The position numbers and the translations under genes were made by a program. The notes under the pieces were generated by a model that searched no databases, was not told the origin of the DNA, and saw nothing but the letters and a program-made list of their open reading frames with translations. Shown here one piece after another: positions 24,856 through 33,921 of a stretch of DNA of 41,346 bases. The stretch is from Sphingobacteriales bacterium. Lineage in GTDB: Bacteria > Bacteroidota > Bacteroidia > Chitinophagales > JADIYW01. The stretch is taken from positions 1 through 41,346 of the forward strand of contig CANHGL010000016.1 of assembly GCA_947460245.1 (NCBI GenBank). Direction: 5' to 3'. Positions within the stretch are counted from its first letter, which is position 1; each line of letters starts with the position of its first letter.

Positions 24856-25683
24856 TTATAGATTTTCTGCTTTCAGGGATTCCTTTGCCATATTCCATAG
24901 TTCATCCAATTGGGTTAAATTCATCTCTTGCATATTTAATTCCTTTTCAGTAGCATATTTTTCCATCCATTGAAATCGTTTAATAAACTTTTGATTGGTC
25001 TTTTCTAATGCACGCTCTGCATCCACATCTATAAATCTAGAGTAATTAATGAGGGCAAATAATACATCTCCAAATTCTAATTCAATTTCTTCCTGATTAT
25101 TTGATACGACAGCTTCGTCTAACTCTTTCAATTCTTCCATTACCTTGTCTAAGACTTGCTCCTTATTATCCCAGTCAAAGCCAACATTTTTAACTTTATC
25201 TTGTATGCGATGTGATTTGGTAATAGGAGGCAGAGATTTGGGTACACCTTCGAGGATGGATTTTTTACCTTCTTTTAGTTTTAGTTTTTCCCAATTCTTC
25301 AATACTTCTTCTTCACTGCTTACTTTTATCGTTTCTCCTGTAGTTGGGTCTGCGTATATATGTGGATGACGGAATATCAGCTTGTCTGCAATTCCGTTCA
25401 ATACATCTGTCACATCAAATTGTCCTTTTTCTTTTCCAATCTTCGAATAGAAAACAAGATGTAAGAATAAATCTCCAAGCTCTTCTTTGATTGACTTCCA
25501 GTCTTCTGTAATAATAGCATCAGAGAGTTCATAGGTTTCCTCTATAGTTAATTTACGCAGGGTTTGTTCAGTTTGCTTTTTATCCCATGGGCATTGCTCC
25601 CTAAGCTCGTCCATAATATCTAAAAGACGCCGAAAGGCCTCTAATCTTGGGTCTGTGTTTGATTCAGTATACTTTGTGCTCAT
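24856..25683 (-). CDS. mazG: Nucleoside triphosphate pyrophosphohydrolase
   Basis: Counted from the ATG at 25683 this is a 275-residue protein with two MazG domains, which hydrolyses nucleoside triphosphates to monophosphates and pyrophosphate and helps clear non-canonical or excess nucleotides. The first domain has CPWDKKQT, EETYEL and EELGDLFLHL (acidic magnesium sites), the second has EELKELDEA and EFGDVLFALINY; the LTIEETYEL and IFRHPHIY motifs are diagnostic. The open frame extends to a TTG at 25704, but the ATG fits family length. The stop of mazG and the TTG start of the sensor kinase are one base apart, so mazG, kinase and hemL form one unit. Confidence 0.96.
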   Translation of the reverse strand: MSTKYTESNTDPRLEAFRRLLDIMDELREQCPWDKKQTEQTLRKLTIEETYELSDAIITEDWKSIKEELGDLFLHLVFYSKIGKEKGQFDVTDVLNGIADKLIFRHPHIYADPTTGETIKVSSEEEVLKNWEKLKLKEGKKSILEGVPKSLPPITKSHRIQDKVKNVGFDWDNKEQVLDKVMEELKELDEAVVSNNQEEIELEFGDVLFALINYSRFIDVDAERALEKTNQKFIKRFQWMEKYATEKELNMQEMNLTQLDELWNMAKESLKAENL

Positions 25684-25806
25684 CACAGCTATAAAATTAC
25701 ACAAACAAAATAGAAAAATCGGGTAATTCAGCGCTCTAATTTGCTTTTCATCCTTGTGTTATTGTCGAGATTAAACATTTTATATATTTTTTATGTTTCT
25801 TAATAG

Positions 25807-26223
25807 ATGAACTCTGGCAACAGTACATATTTTGACATACGATCGATAAATCCTTTGTATCAGGGTTTTTTTACGGTATTACTTGTTTCTTGTTGCGCGT
25901 TATATTGTTTTCTTTTCAACCATAGGTCCATGCAGGCATGGAATATGGTTTTATCTCCCATTTTTCTTTTTTGTTCCTACAATCCGATTTTAGGTGTTTT
26001 TCATAAAAATTGGTGGAAGTATACATCTTTTTCATTTCTTGTTCTGGTCGGTATTGCTTTTTATATTTACATATCCGGGAATTTTATTTCTGAGTTTTCT
26101 TATGGCGATACCGAAGAACTTCAGCGTTTGACAGCTTTAGTATTTATTTTTTATTTTTTACTCAATCTGCTTTGTGTTGTTTTTAAAGCAATACTGTATC
26201 TGTTAAAGCATATCGACGATTAA
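25807..26223 (+). CDS. Small four-helix membrane protein of unknown function
   Basis: I do not recognise this 138-residue protein. It has about four hydrophobic segments (roughly residues 20-37, 46-62, 73-92 and 107-130), short loops and an acidic patch GDTEELQR before the last helix. It ends in KHIDD. There is no signal peptide in the cleavable sense and no known catalytic motif. It starts 123 bases from the divergent mazG start and ends 66 bases before the histidine kinase gene on the same strand, so it might be co-transcribed with the kinase/regulator pair, but the gap leaves room for a separate promoter. The codon pattern looks like that of the neighbours, so it is probably a real gene. 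Confidence 0.7.
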   Translation: MNSGNSTYFDIRSINPLYQGFFTVLLVSCCALYCFLFNHRSMQAWNMVLSPIFLFCSYNPILGVFHKNWWKYTSFSFLVLVGIAFYIYISGNFISEFSYGDTEELQRLTALVFIFYFLLNLLCVVFKAILYLLKHIDD

Positions 26224-26289
26224 TCCTTTTTTTTCATAAATTATTGTTAATACAAGGGGTATATTAGCCAATAGCCTTATATTTAAGTT

Positions 26290-27564
26290 ATGGCTCGTGC
26301 AGCAATTAGAAATATTATATTATTAGCATTCATCTCCTTGGCGGGAATTATAGCTACACAGGTTTTCTGGATAAAAAAAGCAATAGACCTCAAGGAGCAG
26401 CAGTTTAACCATAGGGCGTATGTAGCTTTGAAAAGTGTAGCAGACCGTCTGATACAGGATTCAAAATACAAAGTTCAGTTGGATGGTATAAACAGGAAGT
26501 CTTCCAATTATTACACCATAGATTTTAGTTCTCCCGTTAATGTATCTATGCTGGAGAATTATCTGGTGATTGAATCCAGAAATCAGAATTTAAATGCAGA
26601 TTTTGAATATGGAATTTTTGAATGCACAACAGATTCGTTCTACTACGGTAGATATGTTGATCTCGATAAGATAGGTAAGATTAAGCGATTACGCGTGAAA
26701 GCTAAGCCATCTGAAAATTATTATATCGGTGTTTTATTTCCTAAGCAAAGAACTTATCTGCATGAAGATTTGGAGCTATTAATATTTTTCTCCGTGGTTT
26801 TATTGGTTGTTATTGGGTTTTTTACATATACTATCTTGGTGATTCTTCGTCAAAAAAAATTGAGTGAGATTAAGAATGATTTTGTAAATAATATGACCCA
26901 TGAATTTAAGACTCCAATATCTACTATTGCACTATCCAGTGATGTGCTTATGCGGGATGATATCATTAATAATCCAGAGCGACTAAAGCATTACGCAACG
27001 ATAATCAGTGAAGAGAATAAACGACTTAAGAGTCAGGTGGAGTCTGTTTTGCAGGTATCGCAAATTGAGTCTAACAAGTTGCAGCTGAATCTTACAGATG
27101 TTGATGTGCACGATCTTATTAATAGGGTAATTAAGAATTTCGAACCTCGTATTTCTGAACTCAATGGAACGTTGCAAATTTCTTTAAATGCAAAGAATAC
27201 GGTTATATCTGCAGATGAAGTTCATCTAACAAATATATTATACAATTTACTTGATAATGCAATTAAGTATTGCGATAAAGTTCCTCTTATTCAGCTAAGT
27301 ACACAAAATAAACACAAGGGAATTGAAATAGCAGTGAAGGATAACGGTAAGGGGATAGACAGAGATTCGCATAATATGATTTTCCAAAAGTTTTTCAGAG
27401 TACCAAGTGGAAATCTGCACGATGTGAAGGGTTTTGGTTTGGGGTTGTTTTATGTGAAGAATATGGTTAAATTACACAAAGGGAGGATTGCGTTGCATAG
27501 TATTCCTAAAGTGGGTACTACCTTTTTGATATGGTTTCATAATGTTACAACAGCAGATAAATAA
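26290..27564 (+). CDS. Membrane sensor histidine kinase (RprX-like)
   Basis: The 424-residue protein has a membrane segment at about residues 8-25, an outside sensor region (about 30-155), a second membrane segment (about 160-185) and then directly the HisKA domain. The phosphorylated His is H204 in NNMTHEFKTPIST. The ATPase domain has LYNLLDNAIKYCD (N box), DNGKGID (G1) and GFGLGLFYVKNMV (G2). No HAMP domain is evident, as in many Bacteroidota kinases of the RprX kind. It autophosphorylates and passes the phosphate to the response regulator encoded 27 bases downstream, so the two are a classical two-component pair. The signal is unknown; the sensor region shows no named domain. Confidence 0.92.
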   Translation: MARAAIRNIILLAFISLAGIIATQVFWIKKAIDLKEQQFNHRAYVALKSVADRLIQDSKYKVQLDGINRKSSNYYTIDFSSPVNVSMLENYLVIESRNQNLNADFEYGIFECTTDSFYYGRYVDLDKIGKIKRLRVKAKPSENYYIGVLFPKQRTYLHEDLELLIFFSVVLLVVIGFFTYTILVILRQKKLSEIKNDFVNNMTHEFKTPISTIALSSDVLMRDDIINNPERLKHYATIISEENKRLKSQVESVLQVSQIESNKLQLNLTDVDVHDLINRVIKNFEPRISELNGTLQISLNAKNTVISADEVHLTNILYNLLDNAIKYCDKVPLIQLSTQNKHKGIEIAVKDNGKGIDRDSHNMIFQKFFRVPSGNLHDVKGFGLGLFYVKNMVKLHKGRIALHSIPKVGTTFLIWFHNVTTADK

Positions 27565-27591
27565 AGTATTCATTTTTTAAATTTTACTTCA

Positions 27592-28281
27592 ATGAGCAAA
27601 GTGAAAATTTTATTAGCAGAAGATGATCCGAATCTTGGATTTGTTATCAAAGATAATCTTATAGATAAAGGGTATGATGTTATTCATTGTGTTAATGGCT
27701 TAGATGCAGAGCGTGCTATATTTAAAGATAAATTTGATATTTATTTATTGGATGTGATGATGCCTAAAAAAGATGGATTCACGCTTGCTAAAGAGATTAG
27801 AGACAAGAAAGATGATACTCCCATCATTTTTATCACTGCCAGGGAGATGCAAGAAGATAAGTTGAAAGGTTTTACCGTGGGGGGGGATGATTATATCACC
27901 AAGCCTTTTAATTTTGATGAATTGATTATGCGTATGGAGGCCATCCTTAAGAGGAGTAAGCCATTAGCGCCAGAAATCAAGGAGTTTAATATGGGTGCAT
28001 TCACTTTAAAAGTAGATGAACTGAAATTACTTCATGGAGATAAGATTACCGCTATCACGAAGAAAGAAGCTGCCTTGCTAGAATATCTCGCAAAACATAT
28101 CAATCAACCGGTAAGGAGAGAAGATATGCTGGTGAAAATCTGGAAAGATGATAGTTACTTTGCAGGAAGAAGTATGGATGTGTATATCACCAAGTTGCGC
28201 AAGTATCTCAAAGATGACCCAAATATTGAAATTCAGAATGTTCATGGCGTTGGCTTTAAATTGGCTGTTAAAGAGGCTTAA
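27592..28281 (+). CDS. OmpR-family response regulator (RprY-like)
   Basis: This 229-residue protein has a receiver domain (residues 1-120) with acidic pocket EDD near residues 10-12, phosphoacceptor D54 in YLLDVMMPKKDG, and a conserved Lys in ITKPFNFDEL. A C-terminal winged-helix DNA-binding domain follows (about 130-226), ending with SMDVYITKLRKYLKDD...NVHGVGFKL, the standard OmpR/PhoB pattern. It is 27 bases downstream of the histidine kinase and surely its partner. Target genes are not visible. A 123-base gap, without a convincing terminator, separates it from mqnE. Confidence 0.94.
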   Translation: MSKVKILLAEDDPNLGFVIKDNLIDKGYDVIHCVNGLDAERAIFKDKFDIYLLDVMMPKKDGFTLAKEIRDKKDDTPIIFITAREMQEDKLKGFTVGGDDYITKPFNFDELIMRMEAILKRSKPLAPEIKEFNMGAFTLKVDELKLLHGDKITAITKKEAALLEYLAKHINQPVRREDMLVKIWKDDSYFAGRSMDVYITKLRKYLKDDPNIEIQNVHGVGFKLAVKEA

Positions 28282-28404
28282 TAGATATGCATAGGCTACT
28301 TGTAGCTTCTCCACGCCCTTCAACTGCCCGAGATTTAATTCATTATTAATAGTGGAATGTTTACTTTTGAACTCAACTTTTTGTTGTAATTCAAAGTATT
28401 GTAA

Positions 28405-29592
28405 ATGAACGCCATCCAGAATTCTATAGAATCGTTGTTAAACGATTTAGGTCTCGATAATAAATTGAAAGATATAGCTCAGAAAGTGTTCAGTAATGAG
28501 CGTGTTTCATTTGATGAGGGAGTTTATCTGTATCAATATGGCAGCCTTGGGTATCTGGGTACTCTAGCCAATTATATTCGTAATAAAAAACACGGAGACA
28601 ATACCTACTTTAATCGTAATTTTCATGTTGAGCCTACTAATATTTGTGTTTATACCTGTAAATTTTGTTCCTATTCTAAACTCATTAAACACCGTGAGCA
28701 GGGTTGGGAATATAGTATCGAGGATATCCTGAATACTATAAAAAAATATGATGGACAACCGGTCACGGAGGTGCATATTACTGGTGGTGTAATTCCTAAA
28801 CAAGATTTTAATTTTTATAAGGATTTATTCAAAGCTATAAAGGCACACAGACCTGAATTGCATATTAAGGCATTAACTCCTGTAGAGATTCATTACATTC
28901 TAAAAAAAGCTAAACTTACTTATTCGGAAGGACTGAAGGAGCTTAAGCTGGCAGGATTAGATTCTATGCCTGGAGGAGGTGCTGAGATTTTTCATAGCGA
29001 TATACGAGAGGAGATAGCAGGAGGTAAATGCAGTGCAGAAGAATGGCTAGAAGTCCACAGGTCTGCACATGCATTGAGACTTCCTACCAATGCCACTATG
29101 CTTTATGGACATATAGAAAAGTATGAGCACAGGGTAGATCATATGGAACGCTTACGCCAACTCCAAGATGAAACCAGCGGTTTTAATGCTTTTATTCCGC
29201 TTAAATTCAGAAACCAGCATAATGAAATGCAGCATCTTCCGGAGGCATCAGTGATAGAAGATCTGCGCAATTATGCCATAGCAAGAATATACCTCGATAA
29301 TTTTGAGCATATTAAATCCTATTGGGCAATGATAGGCAGAAATACCTCTCAGTTAAGTTTAAACTTTGGGGTAGATGATGTAGATGGCACAATTGATGAT
29401 AGTACACGTATTTATTCTATGGCAGGCAGTGAAGAGCAGCACCCATCCATGAGTATTCGCGAGTTGGTACAGTTGATAAAGAGTGTAGGGCGAAAGCCTT
29501 TAGAGCGCGATACCATATATAACGTAGTTCAGGATTACTCATCTGTAATCTTCGAAGAAGATGAAAAAGAAAAAGCGAGATTATACAATTAG
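28405..29592 (+). CDS. mqnE: Aminofutalosine synthase (radical SAM)
   Basis: The 395-residue radical SAM enzyme joins 3-(1-carboxyvinyloxy)benzoate and S-adenosylmethionine to give 6-amino-6-deoxyfutalosine in the futalosine route to menaquinone. The cluster-binding Cys motif is CVYTCKFC (C81, C85, C88), preceded by HVEPTN. The TNATMLYGHIE and GFNAFIPLKF segments and the length favour MqnE over the related cyclase MqnC. Downstream come a histidine phosphatase after five bases and mqnA, whose product supplies the MqnE substrate, so the three genes form an operon. mqnB, mqnC and mqnD are not in this window. A TACTTTTG box at 28362-28369 may be a -7 element, without a matching -33 box. Confidence 0.95.
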   Translation: MNAIQNSIESLLNDLGLDNKLKDIAQKVFSNERVSFDEGVYLYQYGSLGYLGTLANYIRNKKHGDNTYFNRNFHVEPTNICVYTCKFCSYSKLIKHREQGWEYSIEDILNTIKKYDGQPVTEVHITGGVIPKQDFNFYKDLFKAIKAHRPELHIKALTPVEIHYILKKAKLTYSEGLKELKLAGLDSMPGGGAEIFHSDIREEIAGGKCSAEEWLEVHRSAHALRLPTNATMLYGHIEKYEHRVDHMERLRQLQDETSGFNAFIPLKFRNQHNEMQHLPEASVIEDLRNYAIARIYLDNFEHIKSYWAMIGRNTSQLSLNFGVDDVDGTIDDSTRIYSMAGSEEQHPSMSIRELVQLIKSVGRKPLERDTIYNVVQDYSSVIFEEDEKEKARLYN

Positions 29593-29597
29593 CTATT

Positions 29598-30227
29598 ATG
29601 AAAAGTATTTATGTTGTCCGACATGGACAAACAGATTTTAATATCCGGCAGGTAGTGCAAGGTAGAGGTGTAAATTCAGATCTTAATGCAACCGGCTATC
29701 AGCAGGCAAAATATCTATTTGAGCATTACGGACATATTTTATTTGATGTTGTTTATACTTCCAAGCTAACAAGGACGCATCAAACGATGGCTGATTTTTT
29801 ACAGAAGCCTATTCCTCATGAAGTGCGTGATAATTTAGATGAAATTGATTGGGGGATTTTTGAAGGTGTAGAGCATCATCCGGCCTTGCAGGAACGTTAT
29901 TATGATATCATCACCAGCTGGAAACACGGAGATTTAACTAATAAAATTGAAGGTGGAGAAAGTGCTCAGGATCTTAAAGATAGATTACTACCCGTTGTAG
30001 AGGAGTTGAAACAGTCTTCGTATAAGAATATTTTATTGTGTACACATGGAAGAACCCTGCGTGTTTTAGTCTGTTTGTTATTGGGAAAGCCAATTGAAGA
30101 GATGGATAGTTTTTCGCATGATAATACGGGTCTCTATAAATTTTATTATGATGGCAATCAGTTTCATCTTGAATTAGAAAATGATTTATCACACCTGGAT
30201 AGTAAGGAATTCAACTTAAGTAAGTAG
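29598..30227 (+). CDS. Histidine phosphatase family protein (phosphoglycerate mutase-like)
   Basis: This 209-residue protein belongs to the histidine phosphatase superfamily, branch 1. The phospho-accepting His is H9 in VRHGQTDFN, with partners R58 (SKLTRTHQT), E82 in LDEIDWGIFEG and H150 in LLCTHGRTLR. The family includes phosphoglycerate mutases, CobC alpha-ribazole phosphatases and general phosphatases; the sequence does not decide among them, and the DEIDWGIFEG motif fits phosphatases more than mutases. It lies five bases after mqnE and two bases before mqnA, so it is made with menaquinone enzymes, yet no futalosine pathway step is known to need it. Confidence 0.92.
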   Translation: MKSIYVVRHGQTDFNIRQVVQGRGVNSDLNATGYQQAKYLFEHYGHILFDVVYTSKLTRTHQTMADFLQKPIPHEVRDNLDEIDWGIFEGVEHHPALQERYYDIITSWKHGDLTNKIEGGESAQDLKDRLLPVVEELKQSSYKNILLCTHGRTLRVLVCLLLGKPIEEMDSFSHDNTGLYKFYYDGNQFHLELENDLSHLDSKEFNLSK

Positions 30228-30229
30228 AG

Positions 30230-31000
30230 ATGTCTTCGGTTTTAAAAATTTCTGCAGTTTCTTATCTAAATACAAAACCATTTTTATTTGGTCTTGAACA
30301 CTCCTCAATCCTAGAGAATATAGAATTGTCATTGGATACCCCTGCTTTAGTTGCACAGAAGTTATTGAATAATGAAGCGGATATAGGTCTTGTTCCTGTT
30401 GCAGTAATTCCAAAATTGAATCATCCATCAATTATTTCTTCTTTCTGCATTGGTGCGAATGGTACCGTAAAAACAGTTTGTTTGTTTTCTAACGTTCCCA
30501 TACATGAAATTAAAACAGTTTATCTGGATAATCAGTCCAGAACTTCTGTTTTGCTAGTTCAGCTTTTGTTTAAAGAGTATTGGAAAAAAGAGGTGTCTTT
30601 TTTGCCTGCATTTGATGGGTATGAAAAGGCAATCAGAGGGGATACAGCAGCTGTGATTATTGGCGACAGGGCAATTGTAGCCTTAGGTATGCATGTCTAT
30701 GAATATGATCTTGCAGAGGCCTGGAAGCAGTATACAGGATTGCCATTTGTATTTGCAGCATGGGTATCTAATAAACCGGTTCATGAAGATTTTATAATTG
30801 AATTTGATGCTGCATTACGTCTTGGATTATATGCCAGGGAAGAATTGGCAAATGAGTACAATCAATATAATACCCCATCTTTCTCAGTAAAAGAATATTG
30901 GAATACTAACATTCAATACCATTTAGATGACGATAAGAAAAAGGCTTTGTCTGTTTTTCTACAGAAATTAAACTATGGTTTAAACTATACCTATCATTAG
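30230..31000 (+). CDS. mqnA: Chorismate dehydratase (menaquinone biosynthesis)
   Basis: The 256-residue protein has the periplasmic-binding-like fold of MqnA and converts chorismate to 3-(1-carboxyvinyloxy)benzoate, the first step of the futalosine menaquinone route. The N-terminal KISAVSYLNTKPF, the ADIGLVPVAVI segment near residues 54-64 and the DxAAVIIGDRA region (about 138-148) are characteristic. No signal peptide is present, in line with a cytoplasmic role. It follows the histidine phosphatase by two bases. The 39 bases to the convergent nucleoside phosphorylase contain only an imperfect AT hairpin (about 31016-31046). Confidence 0.95.
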   Translation: MSSVLKISAVSYLNTKPFLFGLEHSSILENIELSLDTPALVAQKLLNNEADIGLVPVAVIPKLNHPSIISSFCIGANGTVKTVCLFSNVPIHEIKTVYLDNQSRTSVLLVQLLFKEYWKKEVSFLPAFDGYEKAIRGDTAAVIIGDRAIVALGMHVYEYDLAEAWKQYTGLPFVFAAWVSNKPVHEDFIIEFDAALRLGLYAREELANEYNQYNTPSFSVKEYWNTNIQYHLDDDKKKALSVFLQKLNYGLNYTYH

Positions 31001-31039
31001 GTTAAGATAACTAAGAGTAGTTAGTGTAAATTAGTTTTA

Positions 31040-31903
31040 CTAAACTCTTTCCAGAATGTATTTTATCAGTTTGTCTGTAGCCTGATGCGGGTCTTTACTG
31101 AAAGTTCCAGTTACTCTATTCGCTAGAATAGCATTACAGGAAAGGGCTTGATGTCCTAATAGTTTACTCATTCCATAGATTCCGGATGTTTCCATTTCCA
31201 TATTCGTGAATTTCCTCCCCCCGGGTAATTCTATAGCAGATAATTCATCAATATAGTTTTTATCTTTTGGAGAAATTCTTACGGATCTTCCCTGTGGGCC
31301 ATAGAATCCACAGTTGGTAAGCGTTACTCCTTTTCTAAGATCTTTAGCAATTCCATTTAATAAGATATCAGACCCTTTCGCTATTACTGGATGAATACCT
31401 AGATTTTTTACAATAGGAATAATGGGTTCCAGAAATTTTTCATCTTCCGGTGATGTTTCAAAGTTATAGAAACCTAGAAGTCCGTCAAGTCCGATTCCGT
31501 ATTCACTAACGAGCAGACTGTCAACTTCTATATCTTTCTGTAGTGATCCACAAGTTCCTATACGGATAATATTCAGTGAGGTAAGTTGTGATTTAATATT
31601 TCTGCTGCTTAGGTCAATATTTACCAATGCATCCAGTTCTGTTAAAACAATATCAATATTATCTGTACCAATGCCCGTAGAAATACACGTTAATCTTTTG
31701 TTGCCAATAAAACCTGTGTGGGTGATAAATTCTCTTTTCTGCTTTCTGCTTTCAATTTTATCAAAATATCGACTTACCTCTTCCACGCGATCTGGATCGC
31801 CAACGAGCAAGATTGTGTCAGCAATATCATCCGGTAATAGATTGAGGTGATAGATGCTGCCATCACTATTTAAAATCAGTTCACTTTCTACTAAATTTAT
31901 CAT
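31040..31903 (-). CDS. Nucleoside phosphorylase (uridine phosphorylase-like)
   Basis: This 287-residue protein is a nucleoside phosphorylase of the NP-I family. GDPDRV (residues 35-40) and RIGTCGSL (114-121) form the phosphate site and NMEMETSGIYG (about 235-245) the ribose site, as in uridine phosphorylase and its relatives. It would split a ribonucleoside with phosphate into base and ribose 1-phosphate in the cytoplasm. The exact nucleoside is not decided by eye. It is longer than typical MqnB futalosine hydrolases, so despite its position opposite mqnA it is called a salvage phosphorylase and not MqnB. It shares a 97-base upstream region with the divergent recQ gene. Confidence 0.88.
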   Translation of the reverse strand: MINLVESELILNSDGSIYHLNLLPDDIADTILLVGDPDRVEEVSRYFDKIESRKQKREFITHTGFIGNKRLTCISTGIGTDNIDIVLTELDALVNIDLSSRNIKSQLTSLNIIRIGTCGSLQKDIEVDSLLVSEYGIGLDGLLGFYNFETSPEDEKFLEPIIPIVKNLGIHPVIAKGSDILLNGIAKDLRKGVTLTNCGFYGPQGRSVRISPKDKNYIDELSAIELPGGRKFTNMEMETSGIYGMSKLLGHQALSCNAILANRVTGTFSKDPHQATDKLIKYILERV

Positions 31904-32000
31904 GGTTTGGGTGTGTGCAGATTTGTAATGTTAATATGGAGTTTGTTATTTAAAACTTACGATTCATCCTTTGGAAATAAAAGTACTATTTTTGGATTAA

Positions 32001-33917
32001 ATGATCACGGCAAATTCTGTTTTAAAAGAATATTTTAGGTATGATGTATTCAGGCCTTTACAGGAAGATATTATCAATTCAGTATTAGAGGGTAGGGATA
32101 CATTGGCGCTGATGCCAACAGGTGGGGGTAAATCCGTTTGTTTTCAGGTGCCTGCTCTGATGCGCGATGGAATATGTCTTGTAGTATCTCCGCTCGTTGC
32201 CTTGATGAAGGATCAGGTAACTCAGCTAAAAAAACACAATATAAAAGCTGCTGCCCTGTTTTCCGGTATGTCTTATCATGAAATGGATATTGCATTGGAT
32301 AATTGTGTCTACGGATACTATAAGTTTTTATATGTGTCGCCAGAGCGTCTAAAGACAGAGATTTTCATTGAGCGATTCAAAAAAATGAAGGTAAATCTTA
32401 TTGCAGTTGATGAGGCGCACTGTATCTCTCAGTGGGGATATGATTTTCGTCCATCTTACAGGGAGATTGTTGAGGTAAGAAAATGGCATCCAGAAGTTCC
32501 TGTTTTGGCACTAACTGCATCTGCAAATAATCTAGTACAAAAAGATATAATAGAACAGCTTAAATTTAAAAAAAGTAAGACTTTTAAAAAGTCTTTCATT
32601 CGGGATAATTTAAGTTTTATTGTTAGACGAGAAGATGCAAAATACCCTAAGCTACTTGAAATTACTCAAAAGCTGAAGGGGAGTGGAATCGTTTATGTTA
32701 GGAATAGAAATAAAACAAAAGAAGTAGCAGCTTATCTCATTAAAAATGGAATTAGTGCAGATTTCTACCATGCAGGACTGAAGTTGGCAGACAGGAATCG
32801 CAAGCAGGAAGATTGGATGAAGAATACTATAAAAGTGATGGTGTGTACAAATGCTTTTGGAATGGGTATTGATAAATCAGACGTACGTTTTGTAGTACAC
32901 TTGGATGTGCCGGAGAGTATAGAGGCATATTATCAGGAGGCTGGAAGAGCTGGTCGTGATGGTAAATTGTCCTATGCTGCCCTTTTATATGTGCAGAGTG
33001 ATCTGGATAATCTTAGGGTGCAGGCAGAGCAGAAATTCCCTGCCATTCCTATGGTTAAAAAAGTCTATAACGCACTGTGTAATCATCTTGGTGTGGCGCT
33101 GGAAAGCGGCAAGATGATGACTTATGAGTTTGATATAGTTTATTTTTGTAATCAATTTGGATTAGAGGCGTTGGAAGTACTTAATAGCTTAAAAATATTA
33201 GAGCAACACGGTTATCTACAACTTAGTGATGGATTTCTCATTTCTTCCAGGGCGGTATTCAGCATGAATAAGTCAGATTTATACAGGTACGAAGTTGCGC
33301 ATTCAGATCTTGTTCCAATCCTAAAAATGTTATTACGTTCCTATGGTGGAATCATGGAGCATTACACAAAAATCAGTGAGTCATTATTGGCTAGTCGTCT
33401 GAATATAACTGAGGCGGCTGTGAAGAAGCAGCTTCAATTTCTGCAGCGCCATAAGGTGCTGACTTACGTACCTGCCAGTGATAAACCTTCTATTACTTTT
33501 CTCATGGAACGCATGCACGAAAACAATCTGTATATAGATGTTAAATTTATGAATCTCAGAAAAAAGACAACTAAAGAACAGGTTGCATCTATGATTCATT
33601 TTGTTGAGCAGGATAAAGAGTGTCGCCAAAAGGTTATCTGCAATTACTTCGGAGAAGAAGACGCTGAAGATTGCGGCAAGTGTGATATGTGTTTGGAGAA
33701 GAAGAGAAAATTGCAGCAACAGGCTGATTTTAAAGAGGCTAAAATGTATATTGCAGAGAGGACCAAAGATAACTGGGTGCATGCGGATGATCTTTTGCCA
33801 AAAAATGCGCATTTTGCCAGGCAGCTCTACAAGGATGTGATTCGATTTATGTTGGATGAGAAAATATTAATCTCGAACGAAAAGAACGAGCTTAAATGCA
33901 GTAAGACTAATAAATAG
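32001..33917 (+). CDS. recQ: RecQ-type ATP-dependent DNA helicase
   Basis: The 638-residue protein is a superfamily 2 3'-5' helicase of the RecQ group, used in recombination and fork repair. Helicase motif I is MPTGGGKS (residues 38-45), motif II VDEAHCISQWGYDFRP, and motif VI YYQEAGRAGRDG. The zinc-binding region has CRQKVICNYF...DCGKCDMC near residues 547-570. The usual C-terminal HRDC domain is not evident; the last 60 residues look like a short helical or winged-helix tail. Two glycosyltransferase genes follow after four bases and one base, so recQ seems to head their transcript. A TATTTTTG box at 31987-31994 is too near the ATG to be trusted as a promoter. Confidence 0.95.
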   Translation: MITANSVLKEYFRYDVFRPLQEDIINSVLEGRDTLALMPTGGGKSVCFQVPALMRDGICLVVSPLVALMKDQVTQLKKHNIKAAALFSGMSYHEMDIALDNCVYGYYKFLYVSPERLKTEIFIERFKKMKVNLIAVDEAHCISQWGYDFRPSYREIVEVRKWHPEVPVLALTASANNLVQKDIIEQLKFKKSKTFKKSFIRDNLSFIVRREDAKYPKLLEITQKLKGSGIVYVRNRNKTKEVAAYLIKNGISADFYHAGLKLADRNRKQEDWMKNTIKVMVCTNAFGMGIDKSDVRFVVHLDVPESIEAYYQEAGRAGRDGKLSYAALLYVQSDLDNLRVQAEQKFPAIPMVKKVYNALCNHLGVALESGKMMTYEFDIVYFCNQFGLEALEVLNSLKILEQHGYLQLSDGFLISSRAVFSMNKSDLYRYEVAHSDLVPILKMLLRSYGGIMEHYTKISESLLASRLNITEAAVKKQLQFLQRHKVLTYVPASDKPSITFLMERMHENNLYIDVKFMNLRKKTTKEQVASMIHFVEQDKECRQKVICNYFGEEDAEDCGKCDMCLEKKRKLQQQADFKEAKMYIAERTKDNWVHADDLLPKNAHFARQLYKDVIRFMLDEKILISNEKNELKCSKTNK

Positions 33918-33921
33918 TAAG

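Noticed and set aside
28295-28306. Small GCTACTTGTAGC hairpin after the response regulator as a terminator
   Set aside because: The stem is four or five pairs and no T run follows.
31987-31994. TATTTTTG as the recQ promoter
   Set aside because: It lies only six bases before the ATG and the upstream TTTG is 13 bases away, too close; T-rich gaps give chance matches.
33384-33812. Long leftward reading frame inside recQ (142 codons)
   Set aside because: It is antisense to well-conserved recQ sequence and has no recognisable content.
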